From a virus, in IMG/VR virus record IMGVR_UViG_3300006916_000103, positions 1 through 41,745 of that record: a DNA stretch of 41,745 nt; one strand, given 5' to 3'. The translations under genes and the position numbers were made by a program. Positions 29,976 to 37,064 of this stretch are shown here, in pieces. Each line of letters opens with the position of its first letter. The first letter of the stretch is position 1. A model generated the notes under the pieces. That model worked only from the letters and a program-made list of their open reading frames with translations, was not told the origin of the DNA and ran no database searches.

Positions 29976-30629
29976 TCAACCTCTCTCGTTCCATTTTAAT
30001 TTGTTCAATAACCTGATATCACCAGATTGCTTGCTATCACTGAATTGCCAGCTATAACCGAATTGTCTGCTATCCCCGAATTGCTTGCTATCTCCGGATT
30101 GCCTGCTATCTCCGTATTGCCTACTATAACCGGATTGCTTACTGTTACCGGATTGCTTGCTGTTACCGGATTGCTTGCTGTTACCGGATTGCTTGCTGTT
30201 ACCGGATTGCTTGCTGTTACCGGATTGCTTGCTGTTACCGAACTGCTCGCTATAACCGTGTTGCCTGCTATAACCATATTGTCTGCTATTCCCGTATTGC
30301 CAGCTATAACCGAATTGCTGGCTATTATCGTATTGCTGGCTATCTCCGAATTGCTGGCTATTACCGGATTGCCTGCTATTACCGTATTGCTTACTGTTAC
30401 CTTTAGCGATTGAATCCTCACTGCGTCTTGAGTTCTCATAACCAACAGACTCATCAAAAAGCCAGCATGCCCCTAACTGTGATAGGTTTTCTTCAGAAGC
30501 AATCCAGCCTCCCTTATCTCCTTTTTTCACATCTCCTCCAATAGTTTTAAAATCTTTCAAAGCTTCTATTCTGTATACAATAACCCCTGGCTCTAACTCT
30601 CTTGTATCTTCTGTCAATTTGTACTTCAT
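29976..30629 (-). CDS. Shorter paralogue of the YdcK-like repeat protein
   Basis: 217 aa. The N-terminal 75 residues differ from the neighbour at only a handful of positions (for example PGVIV for QGVIV, GGDV for AGDV). About 20 hexads follow, including a run of six near-identical SKQSGN units, and the protein ends 'KLKWNERG'. The two genes are three bases apart and arose by duplication. It ends with the same TGGAACGA-AGAGGTTGA sequence that also ends the Lar gene upstream, which carries the ribosome site for the next gene. Function unknown; surface, fibre-like or host-interacting roles are possible. Confidence 0.78.
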   Translation of the reverse strand: MKYKLTEDTRELEPGVIVYRIEALKDFKTIGGDVKKGDKGGWIASEENLSQLGACWLFDESVGYENSRRSEDSIAKGNSKQYGNSRQSGNSQQFGDSQQYDNSQQFGYSWQYGNSRQYGYSRQHGYSEQFGNSKQSGNSKQSGNSKQSGNSKQSGNSKQSGNSKQSGYSRQYGDSRQSGDSKQFGDSRQFGYSWQFSDSKQSGDIRLLNKLKWNERG

Positions 30630-30632
30630 TTT

Positions 30633-30824
30633 TCAACCTCTTTCGTTCCATGCTTGTATAATTAAACCGTGATAATCATCAACCTCCTCTGGCCCCCTGG
30701 CATTACAGTCTGCACACTCTACCTGTGATGTACCGTAGTCACCTTCTAATATAGAAAAATTGTCATCATTGCCACAAAATGGGCATCTCTCGAAATGGTA
30801 CTTATCTGATAGTTGTACTCTCAT
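30633..30824 (-). CDS. Lar-like restriction-alleviation zinc protein
   Basis: 63 aa with two Cys pairs: 'RCPFCGNDDN' (about residues 13-22) and 'VECADCNARGPEE' (about 35-47), and the family ending 'IIQAWNERG'. The C-P-x-C-G plus C-x2-C-x-A-x-G-P pattern is that of Lar (restriction alleviation) proteins, which modulate host type I restriction-modification. In phages the same fold is widespread and the anti-restriction activity is proven for only a few. GAGGAG precedes the ATG. Confidence 0.78.
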   Translation of the reverse strand: MRVQLSDKYHFERCPFCGNDDNFSILEGDYGTSQVECADCNARGPEEVDDYHGLIIQAWNERG

Positions 30825-30839
30825 TTTTCTACTCCTCTA

Positions 30840-31169
30840 TCATTCCTCAGCATGAACCGAATCTTTGAATAAATGCTTGAACTCTATGGGTTTTTCTATG
30901 TTCTCTATTCCGTTAATTCTTAAATCTATAAGGTCTAAATCATCTTTTATTGATTTAAGAGTAGATTCTATATACTCTATTTTTCTACAGTAACCAACTA
31001 TCTTTAACTTAGTTTTATATATTTCAGTCTTATTGCTTATAGACATTTCCTCAATAAGGAAATTCCCTCTATCTTTAAAATCAGATATATATTCTTTCCC
31101 TTTCCTTTGTATCTCCATATAAAAGTGAATCATTCCGACAACTCCTAATATAGTTAAGATCTCTATCAT
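30840..31169 (-). CDS. N-terminally anchored coiled-coil protein, unknown
   Basis: 109 aa. Residues 1-20 are hydrophobic (MIEILTILGVVGMIHFYMEI), a membrane anchor; the rest is a charged helix with coiled-coil character ('EYIESTLKSIKDDLDLIDLR'). It starts at TAATG overlap with the helicase stop. No family recognised. Confidence 0.65.
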   Translation of the reverse strand: MIEILTILGVVGMIHFYMEIQRKGKEYISDFKDRGNFLIEEMSISNKTEIYKTKLKIVGYCRKIEYIESTLKSIKDDLDLIDLRINGIENIEKPIEFKHLFKDSVHAEE

Positions 31170-32758
31170 TATTCTGCTCCCTTGACAAACGCCAATGCTT
31201 CTCTACTTGTAAAATCTTTCTTCTTCAACGACCCATAAATCGCCTTATCAACTGTATTTTTAGCAAGTAAGTAAATGTAAAAAATACAATCGTGCTTACT
31301 TCCGGTAGCCCTCAATATCCGGCCTTTACTCTGGATGTGATTTTTTCTAGAGTAATCTAACTCATAAAATATACAATACCTAGCGTTAGGTAGGCTGTAT
31401 CCCTCTGATTTTTGTATCTGCGCAATAAATACACGTGAATCATCATTATTAAACTTCAGATAAACTTCCTTATCCTTAGTTCTTCCATCATAAATATGGT
31501 AACCAAGATTCATCTTTTCACAAAGCTCTGCGACCCTATCTATACTCCTTGTGAATCTGCAAAATATCAAAACCTTATCTGTTATCTGACTCAAAGTTTC
31601 TTTTAAAACATCCAGCTTCTCAGTCCCTACATACTCAACCGTATCGCTATCCTTATCCACTAAATACCCTGAAGTTATTTGAGATAACCTAAGTAATCTC
31701 TCTAGTACATTTTGAGCAACGACCTGACCACTATCTACCCCAACAATCATCTCGTCTTTCATCTGGCTGTAAAGCTTCTTGGATTTATTACTTAATACTA
31801 TATCTTTAATTATAACCTGCTCATCTGGGAGGTTATCTATTACGTCCCTTATGTCAAATTTTATAGAGTTACTAGCCACCAACCTCTTGAGCTCATTTTG
31901 TTTCTTATACCCTATAACCTGGTTAAACATTGGCTCAGTTATGATGTACCTCTCCTTAAACCTTGTAAAGTGAGGCCCGAATATTGACTGGTCTACTACC
32001 TTATACGGCATGAATAAATCTTCATAATTATTACTTATTATTGTTCCGGTTAAACCAACCTTGATGTTTATCCCTTGCGTTGCATTATATGCATCCTTAG
32101 ATCTATTTGACGTTCTACTTTTACAATAGTGAACCTCGTCAAAAACTACCATATCATATCCTTTTTTTAAGATATCCTGACTCAACTTCCCTAGTACCTC
32201 ATAATTAACAATATCAAAAAGTGTTGTTGAGTTGCTTATTAGATCTTTTCTTTTTGTGATAGACCCATAAATTATAGTGCTATCAAAGTCTGAGTGTACC
32301 TTTATCTCGTTCGCAAAGTTCCACATTATAGATGCAGGTGATACAATTAAGACCTTCTTTACTCGTCCCATGTCCCATAGCAAGGTAGCTGCGTCAATAG
32401 CTGCCTTGCTCTTCCCTGTTCCTACTCCAGCGAATATAAAGCATTTCTGTCTTTTAACTATAAGGGCAGTTATATGCTCTTGATGTTTAAACTGCTTAGT
32501 TTTGAACTCTTTGTTTAACTTGAAGTTTTTTATTGCTCGATTTTTATTTGCGAAATACTCTGAAACTTTGGGGCACACCTCTATATCAATCCCCTCATCC
32601 TTCACCGTCTCTAGTATCTGGTTATACACCACTATAGACGGCTCAAACATCCAAGATTTATATCTTCTATTCCATCTGCCCTTTAGAGAAGCTGGTATGT
32701 CCCGTCTCTCATAAGGGCAGTCTAAGAAAATCTTGCTATCTTTACTTCTAAGTTTCAT
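31169..32758 (-). CDS. SNF2/DEXH helicase-like ATPase
   Basis: 529 aa, a two-lobed superfamily 2 motor. Walker A 'FAGVGTGKSKAA' lies near residue 110; 'MVVFDEVHYCKS' (DEVH, motif II) near 205; 'KVGLTGTIISN' (motif III) near 235; 'KVLIFCRFTRSI' near 400; and 'IQSKGRILRATGSKHD' (motif VI arginine finger region) near 480. An N-terminal segment of about 90 residues, typical of phage DEXH proteins ('RWNRRYKSWMFEP'), precedes it. It likely remodels DNA or replication complexes. The stop overlaps the coiled-coil gene start. No nuclease domain is attached. Confidence 0.88.
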   Translation of the reverse strand: MKLRSKDSKIFLDCPYERRDIPASLKGRWNRRYKSWMFEPSIVVYNQILETVKDEGIDIEVCPKVSEYFANKNRAIKNFKLNKEFKTKQFKHQEHITALIVKRQKCFIFAGVGTGKSKAAIDAATLLWDMGRVKKVLIVSPASIMWNFANEIKVHSDFDSTIIYGSITKRKDLISNSTTLFDIVNYEVLGKLSQDILKKGYDMVVFDEVHYCKSRTSNRSKDAYNATQGINIKVGLTGTIISNNYEDLFMPYKVVDQSIFGPHFTRFKERYIITEPMFNQVIGYKKQNELKRLVASNSIKFDIRDVIDNLPDEQVIIKDIVLSNKSKKLYSQMKDEMIVGVDSGQVVAQNVLERLLRLSQITSGYLVDKDSDTVEYVGTEKLDVLKETLSQITDKVLIFCRFTRSIDRVAELCEKMNLGYHIYDGRTKDKEVYLKFNNDDSRVFIAQIQKSEGYSLPNARYCIFYELDYSRKNHIQSKGRILRATGSKHDCIFYIYLLAKNTVDKAIYGSLKKKDFTSREALAFVKGAE

Positions 32759-32973
32759 CTTTGTCGCTTAACAGTTCTTGGCTTTCGGAAATACACATCT
32801 TCCTCAACCTCCTGAATAACAGGCTCCTGGTTTATATTCTCTAATACAACCATCTTTGAATATGTAGCCATAGGCATATCATACGACTTAGCCTTTTCTT
32901 TCAACTTCTCATGGTCTTCCTGGGTGAATGACAGGTGTACTATTTTATTTGTATCTAATTTTTTATTTTTCAA
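32755..32973 (-). CDS. Small RHH-like DNA-binding protein
   Basis: 72 aa; the start is TTG with GGGAG 7 nt before it, since no nearby ATG exists. 'KIVHLSFTQEDHEKLKEKAK' followed by 'SYDMPMATYSKMVVLE' (about residues 10-45) fits beta-helix-helix as in MobC or CopG-type proteins; the tail is charged (VEEDVYFRKPRTVKRQR). The stop overlaps the helicase ATG (ATGA). Regulator or DNA-architectural role inferred. Confidence 0.6.
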   Translation of the reverse strand: MKNKKLDTNKIVHLSFTQEDHEKLKEKAKSYDMPMATYSKMVVLENINQEPVIQEVEEDVYFRKPRTVKRQR

Positions 32974-32985
32974 TTTACGCTCCCA

Positions 32986-33690
32986 TTAATCTAATTCCGC
33001 GTCTTCAAAATTATATTCTTTATCATCCTGTGGCTCTGGGTTATCCTCTGTAATTGTTGGTACAATATTCATCACCATGCCCCTTACTTTAGATGCTGAT
33101 ACAACTATATCTTCGCTATTGAATCCTGAGTTTAACTTATATCTTGCTACTGAATATGTCTTACTTCCCTTCTTTGCCTCTTCTGTATACAAAGTGTAGT
33201 TTCTAGCATACATTGGCTCACCATTACCCTTTGTAAACTTTGCAATTGATGTTGTGAACTTCTTCCCCGTTCTAAAGCTAGTCCCTTTAAATGAGATAAT
33301 GAAAGGTAGCCCACTTGGATTATCGTTTAAGATAACGAAGAAATCTAAGAATGCGCACTTCCATTTATCATCCTCTGATAAACTATCCCCGTTGTCCCAG
33401 GTTACCCCATCTTGTGATTGTGTCACTAGCTTAAAGTCCGAATCGAATTTGCGCCAGTTTTGACTAATCTTACATACCGTTACAACCACACTTGGTCCAA
33501 ACGATTCTCCTGTTGCTGAATCATACCAATCCCCAAGTGATACCCCTTCTTTATCGCTGTCATGAGCCATCTGCAAAAATGACTTCTCAATCAGGCTCGA
33601 TGATATATCATCTGCCCCGTCACCCTGATATTTTTTCAAGTAATCCGGTGTCGTTAATGATGTCTCTTTTTTTTCTAATTCTTGTGTCAT
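32986..33690 (-). CDS. Probable ssDNA-binding protein
   Basis: 234 aa. The middle (about residues 65-215) looks like an OB-like beta-barrel with aromatic strands ('KWKCAFLDFFVILNDNPSGL', 'ISFKGTSFRTGKKFTTSIAK', 'NYTLYTEEAKKGSKTYSVAR'). The C-terminus is strongly acidic and ends EYNFEDAELD, the tail typical of single-stranded-DNA-binding proteins that recruit partners. The place beside a helicase and before other replication genes agrees. I do not recognise a specific family, so the call is from architecture. AAAAGGAT is the ribosome site. Confidence 0.55.
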   Translation of the reverse strand: MTQELEKKETSLTTPDYLKKYQGDGADDISSSLIEKSFLQMAHDSDKEGVSLGDWYDSATGESFGPSVVVTVCKISQNWRKFDSDFKLVTQSQDGVTWDNGDSLSEDDKWKCAFLDFFVILNDNPSGLPFIISFKGTSFRTGKKFTTSIAKFTKGNGEPMYARNYTLYTEEAKKGSKTYSVARYKLNSGFNSEDIVVSASKVRGMVMNIVPTITEDNPEPQDDKEYNFEDAELD

Positions 33691-33770
33691 TTTTTTATCC
33701 TTTTAGTATTTGATTGAAATAAATATAATTCATTCACCGTCGCCGTCGACTAGGCCAATAATCTATCTGC

Positions 33771-33899
33771 TCATAAAAAAATTCTCCCTATCATTTTAAA
33801 GAAACCTTCTCTTTCCACATTTATTGGACGTCTATATATCTTAATCTCACCGCACTTGTATCTACGACCGTCTATACGTAACCTTCTTATATGAATCAT
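33771..33899 (-). CDS. Small basic protein (tentative)
   Basis: A 42-aa frame (MIHIRRLRIDGRRYKCGEIK...) rich in Arg and Lys, starting within the 3' end of the 151-aa gene and ending 81 bp before the ssDNA-binding protein gene. GGGA lies about 10 nt before the ATG. It fills part of a gap with no other gene. A chance frame cannot be excluded. Confidence 0.4.
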   Translation of the reverse strand: MIHIRRLRIDGRRYKCGEIKIYRRPINVEREGFFKMIGRIFL

Positions 33900-34317
33900 T
33901 GCAGTCTATCCCATCTGTTAAGGGATCAGGCACAATCCCTTCTTTTATAAGTTTATTAATCTCAGAGTTTTTAAATATATCACTCTTCAAAATCTGTGGA
34001 TTACGAGAAACGAAATCCAGTGCTCTTCTCTTGTCTACTACCTTTATAACTGTCTGATTACTCATGTAAGCGCCATACCCATTAGCTTTATGCTTATCTA
34101 TATCCATTTTAGTCATTAAATTATAAACCTCTGAGTCTATCTGACTAATAACATCATTAAGTGGCTCTATCATATCTTTTTTTATATTTGATATCCTATT
34201 AGTTAATTCCAAACGATCAGATAACAATTTATTCATCATCTGATTAACCTTAGCCGCCCCTCTCGCAATCTCGTTTATGTTAATTCCATTTTCGTTTATG
34301 TCCATTTGTATATTCAC
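33862..34317 (-). CDS. Coiled-coil protein, unknown
   Basis: 151 aa. Residues 15-70 form a long helix ('NQMMNKLLSDRLELTNRISN'), followed by a small beta-like part ('QTVIKVVDKRRALDFVSRNP') and 'SEINKLIKEGIVPDP'. AGGAGGTGAAT stands before the ATG, one of the strongest ribosome sites here. It is the first gene after a predicted promoter at 34336-34365. Its form recalls phage single-strand-associated or host-nuclease-inhibitor proteins, but no match is clear. Confidence 0.65.
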   Translation of the reverse strand: MNIQMDINENGININEIARGAAKVNQMMNKLLSDRLELTNRISNIKKDMIEPLNDVISQIDSEVYNLMTKMDIDKHKANGYGAYMSNQTVIKVVDKRRALDFVSRNPQILKSDIFKNSEINKLIKEGIVPDPLTDGIDCNDSYKKVTYRRS

Positions 34318-34335
34318 CTCCTATTTGTTATATAC

Positions 34336-34365
34336 ATTGTATAGTACTCGATAAGTACCCGTCAA
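34336..34365 (-). promoter_or_regulatory. Sigma70-like early promoter with palindrome TATACATTGTATA
   Basis: Minus-strand -35 TTGACG (34360-34365), 18-nt spacer, TACAAT (34336-34341); TATACA with a 16-nt spacer is an alternative. The palindrome TATACA-T-TGTATA (34331-34343) overlies the -10. Three GTACT-type half-sites lie across the -35 and spacer (34343-34371). It sits in the gap between the 80-aa and 151-aa genes. Confidence 0.65.
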
Positions 34366-34604
34366 GTACTTATTTTTGTTTCCTTATTAGTTTTTTTCTT
34401 GCTTTTTTTAGGGTACTTCTGCCCAAGAATACTAGAAATGTCATTCTCTAGTTTTTTAATATCATCATGTGACACAACCTCTTTTTCTAGCAGCAACTTT
34501 GATATTCCAGCCAATAATCGCCGGTTAGTATCTGCTACCCGTGTCAGATTCTCAACACTTTCGGTAAGTTTGTCCCATAATTTAAGAAAATCTTGTTTTT
34601 TCAT
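34362..34604 (-). CDS. Small coiled-coil protein, unknown
   Basis: 80 aa, helical throughout ('KLWDKLTESVENLTRVADTN'), with a Lys-rich C-terminal tail (YPKKSKKKTNKETK). The start overlaps the stop of a small membrane gene (ATGA). Its 3' end overlaps the promoter's -35 box by a few bases. No family recognised. Confidence 0.6.
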   Translation of the reverse strand: MKKQDFLKLWDKLTESVENLTRVADTNRRLLAGISKLLLEKEVVSHDDIKKLENDISSILGQKYPKKSKKKTNKETKIST

Positions 34605-34744
34605 TTGGTATCTACTCCTATCTTGTCTGTAATAGACTTCCTGAACCTACGATATAACTTTTCAGCCTCCCTACTCTCTCTCCATACTTGATAACAGGCG
34701 ATAGAAAAACTCAACGTACATATACTTACTGCTATGAATATCAT
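34601..34744 (-). CDS. Micro membrane protein
   Basis: A 47-aa frame with one hydrophobic N-terminal helix (MIFIAVSICTLSFSIACYQV) and an Arg-rich cytoplasmic-type tail. It starts and ends in ATGA overlaps with both neighbours. It could be a small early membrane effector. Confidence 0.55.
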   Translation of the reverse strand: MIFIAVSICTLSFSIACYQVWRESREAEKLYRRFRKSITDKIGVDTK

Positions 34745-34842
34745 TTCTTATTATCTAAGTGACGCTCAATAATTCTCAGATACTCCATAGCTTTCAACTC
34801 GTCTGACTCCTGAATAAATAAACTAATTAGCTCTTTAACCAT
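34741..34842 (-). CDS. Micro-protein (33 aa), unknown
   Basis: The frame MVKELISLFIQESDELKAME... has a strong AGAGGGG site 7 nt upstream and an ATGA join to the 47-aa gene. It is helical and acidic. Translation is well supported by the junctions; function unknown. Confidence 0.5.
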   Translation of the reverse strand: MVKELISLFIQESDELKAMEYLRIIERHLDNKK

Positions 34843-34877
34843 AATTACACCCCTCTTATATGATTCAATTAATTAAG

Positions 34878-34973
34878 TTACACCTTTACATCCTTATCAT
34901 GCATATCCTCCTTTAATTTATTAGCTAGATATTCCATTAAGCCTCTAGTCGTCCCTTTGTAGCTTAATTGCAT
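34878..34973 (-). CDS. Micro-protein (31 aa), unknown
   Basis: The frame MQLSYKGTTRGLMEYLANKL... begins 7 nt after GGGAG, inside the end of the 127-aa gene. It is mildly basic and helical. Low but reasonable support. Confidence 0.4.
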   Translation of the reverse strand: MQLSYKGTTRGLMEYLANKLKEDMHDKDVKV

Positions 34974-35347
34974 TGCATAGCTCCCTTAATATGCTCCTGA
35001 GCATCAATATCATCTCTTCTCTTCGCTATACCCATCAGGAACTCTAAATCATCACTATCAAATTCAGATAGATCGTTTTCATAAACTAATTCATATAAAA
35101 ACCCCTCTCGACCTTCACTTGGCGTACTATAATCAGCCTCAAGAACCCCATCTTTATTTATCATAGCAACCTGATCAAAGCTGTTAGTTAAAAAAACTTC
35201 CCCACTTTCTTTGTTCATCATTATTTTTAAACCTGATTCAGTCTCAAAATCTACCGGCTTAGGTTTTTCTGCTAGAGCTCTTATTATATTTGAAGCAATA
35301 ACTAACTCTCTATATCCAAAATCTGCTAAATCTGTTGTTGTGTGCAT
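34964..35347 (-). CDS. Unknown acidic early protein
   Basis: 127 aa, strongly acidic. The N-terminal helix 'FGYRELVIASNIIRALAEKP' is followed by a beta segment ('LKIMMNKESGEVFLTNSFDQ') and an Asp/Glu-rich helix near the end ('ENDLSEFDSDDLEFLMGIAK'). This layout is common among early phage proteins of unknown role, and acidic DNA-mimic behaviour is possible but unproven. GGGAGGTGTAAAAAA precedes the ATG. Confidence 0.65.
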   Translation of the reverse strand: MHTTTDLADFGYRELVIASNIIRALAEKPKPVDFETESGLKIMMNKESGEVFLTNSFDQVAMINKDGVLEADYSTPSEGREGFLYELVYENDLSEFDSDDLEFLMGIAKRRDDIDAQEHIKGAMQCN

Positions 35348-35372
35348 TTTTTACACCTCCCATTTTTATATG

Positions 35373-35570
35373 TTAGTCCAAACTAAAATCTGTATTTATC
35401 TTTCCCTGGTCATCTTCTAAGACGAATGGCGTCTCTTTCTCTATCTCAGTCATTAAATATCGCTTAAAAACTCGTCCTAATGAGATGTGTTCATTCTCAC
35501 TCTTAAACTTATTTAACTTATTTAGTTCATTTTCATCTAGTGTAATCGTAAAACTCTTGGAAACTCGCAT
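35373..35570 (-). CDS. Ribbon-helix-helix regulator, first early gene
   Basis: 65 aa from ATG 35570, 9 nt after GAGG. A longer frame from 35606 has no ribosome site and I reject it. 'MRVSKSFTITLDENELNKLN' plus 'KFKSENEHISLGRVFKRYLM' is beta-strand, helix, Gly turn, helix, as in CopG/Arc/Omega RHH proteins; an acidic tail follows. It is the first gene behind the main early promoter (35717-35745), as expected for an autorepressor binding the nearby palindromes. Confidence 0.65.
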   Translation of the reverse strand: MRVSKSFTITLDENELNKLNKFKSENEHISLGRVFKRYLMTEIEKETPFVLEDDQGKINTDFSLD

Positions 35571-35716
35571 AATTAAAACCTCTTTCTTGTAAAAATAAAT
35601 AACCATTTTTCAACGGGGCTATAAAATTGATAAACTAAAAACAATTAAAAATAAATACCTCCTTGTTAAGCTATAAAAATAAAGACATTGAAAACATTAG
35701 GTTGTTTTCTTGATTA

Positions 35717-35745
35717 ACTATAATCACTTTAATTTATAAAGTCAA
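35717..35745 (-). promoter_or_regulatory. Strong early sigma70-like promoter
   Basis: Minus strand TTGACT (35740-35745), 17-nt spacer, TATAGT (35717-35722), close to consensus. The inverted repeat AACAAC/GTTGTT overlaps the -35. Transcription would start near 35710, 140 bp before the RHH gene, and drive the minus-strand arm. Confidence 0.75.
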
Positions 35746-36164
35746 CAACTAAAATGTTGTTAAAGATTAAATAAGTTGACTTATTGATGTTTTTAGTGTG
35801 TGGATAACTGGTTTAGCATTAAAAAAAAACGCATGTATCAAGTTTTATCGATGGGTTATTGGGGTTTTAGCCTCAAAAATGGATTTTTGTGCAAAAAATT
35901 GCAGAGGGTACCTTTGGGTTGACTGTTTTTTTTTTTTTTAAAGAAGTAAAATATCGTAACACCTCTACTGTTAAGGCAGGTGTTTTTATATCGATGGAAC
36001 TTGATGCTTTTATTAGTGGTATTTCTTTGCTTACTTTTAACCAACAGGAGTTAATGGGCAGCGATCAACACACTTGATTTAATAAGAGACTCAATGGGGT
36101 TACTAGAGAGATTATTAATATGTCTGTCTAGCGCGCGTATATGGATGTCTCCCGACACTCTGAG

Positions 36165-36193
36165 TTGTTAACGACCACCGTATTTTATATATA
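36165..36193 (+). promoter_or_regulatory. Candidate late promoter
   Basis: TTGTTA (36165-36170), 17-nt spacer, TATATA (36188-36193) on the plus strand, with a perfect 13-bp palindrome TCAGACAGTCTGA 24 bp further on. It would give a leader of about 170 nt before the small terminase candidate. Confidence 0.45.
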
Positions 36194-36367
36194 AATACAC
36201 ATAGATAGCATAAACATCAGACAGTCTGACGCATTAGGGTGGGGATATTTATATTTTTATATTGTCAGAATGGCGAGGGGGGCGGGGTATCTCGGGTCCT
36301 GGAGGGTATGGTCTTGCCACCCCCCGTATCTCGCGACTGAAGAAAATCAGAAAGTCTAAATATAACA

Positions 36368-36772
36368 ATGTACCCAACGATAAAAAGCGTGTATAATTTA
36401 AGTATGGATGATAGAGGCCTTACGATAGCCGGTAAGTGTGCGATTGATAAAACCAGCAGAGATACTGATGTGGTTAATGTCCTTAGGGATATTAGTAAGA
36501 AAGAGATGCTGGAGAGAAAAGCGTTTGATGCCTTAGAGCGGAGACTTGAGCCACAGAATAGGATGTGTAAGAGCTGCAAGGGAGAGGGGAGTAGACAGGA
36601 TGGGGCTACATGTTCTCTTTGTCAGGGAGCTGGATTTGTTGTTGAGGATGCTGATATGAGAGCTATAGAGCTTGTTTTAGCTCCAAAGTTCCCGAAGACT
36701 AGTATAAATGTGAGTGCGGATATTGAGGGTATGAGTGTTGAGGATTTAATGAAGTCGATAGATGCGGTATGA
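36368..36772 (+). CDS. Terminase small subunit candidate with DnaJ-like zinc motif
   Basis: 134 aa, first gene of the packaging operon. Residues 67-91 hold 'CKSCKGEGSR' and 'CSLCQGAGFV', i.e. two C-x2-C-x-G-x-G units as in DnaJ zinc fingers. The C-terminus 'LAPKFPKTSINVSADIEGMS' plus VEDLMKSIDAV resembles ends of small terminases. DNA recognition for packaging is inferred from position before TerL and from the zinc motif. The start is uncertain: neither ATG 36368 nor ATG 36404 has a ribosome site. Confidence 0.55.
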   Translation: MYPTIKSVYNLSMDDRGLTIAGKCAIDKTSRDTDVVNVLRDISKKEMLERKAFDALERRLEPQNRMCKSCKGEGSRQDGATCSLCQGAGFVVEDADMRAIELVLAPKFPKTSINVSADIEGMSVEDLMKSIDAV

Positions 36773-36793
36773 TATGTGTTAGAGGTGTTTTAT

Positions 36794-37048
36794 ATGGGTG
36801 GTAAATCAGTTATGCATAATAATCCGAATCCGTTTACAGGTAATGAACCTAGAATGGGGTTTAGTGTTATAGGGTCAAGAATGAGTGGGGGGGCTAATAG
36901 TGGGAGTAGTTCTAAGAATACTTTAGAGCGTATTGAGGAGAGGCTTATTAAGCTTGAGGGTCTACTGGGCATTACTGACGAGGAATCTGATAGTGATGAT
37001 ATTATGGGGAGTGATAGTTTGTCGGATTTGTTGTTTGGGATGGTTTAG
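36794..37048 (+). CDS. Small Gly/Ser-rich packaging-region protein
   Basis: 84 aa from ATG 36794, 8 nt after AGAGG; an upstream TTG at 36776 in frame has no site. The N-terminal half is Gly, Ser and Met-rich, the centre is a helix ('NTLERIEERLIKLEGLLGIT'), and the end is acidic. Unknown; could be a small head or packaging accessory. Confidence 0.6.
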   Translation: MGGKSVMHNNPNPFTGNEPRMGFSVIGSRMSGGANSGSSSKNTLERIEERLIKLEGLLGITDEESDSDDIMGSDSLSDLLFGMV

Positions 37049-37064
37049 TTAAGGAGTTTTTAAA

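Larger units (their letters stand above)
35607..36367. other. Divergent control region between early and late arms
   Basis: A gap of 0.76 kb without a convincing gene. It holds the early promoter (35717-35745), inverted repeats AACAAC-N6-GTTGTT (35744-35761) and AATAAGT-TG-ACTTATT (35770-35785), and a T-run at about 35927-35939. It also has a hairpin AACACCT/AGGTGTT with a 13-nt loop and trailing T's (35958-35987), a late promoter candidate (36165-36193), a perfect palindrome TCAGAC-A-GTCTGA (36217-36229) and a GC-rich patch with GTATCTCG twice (36275-36335). A 62-aa plus frame at 35889-36077 has no ribosome site or domain. Replication origin and packaging start are both possible here. Confidence 0.6.

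Noticed and set aside
28500-30400. Regular short repeats resembling a CRISPR array
   Set aside because: Units are 18 bp, contiguous, without unique spacers, and keep a reading frame with an N-terminal domain; no cas genes.
35889-36077. 62-codon plus frame in the control region
   Set aside because: Starts before a T-run and hairpin, lacks a ribosome site and any domain; contains a poly-Phe stretch from the T-run.
36265-36579. 104-codon minus frame opposite the small terminase candidate
   Set aside because: Runs through the GC-rich leader and opposite a conserved zinc motif; no ribosome site.
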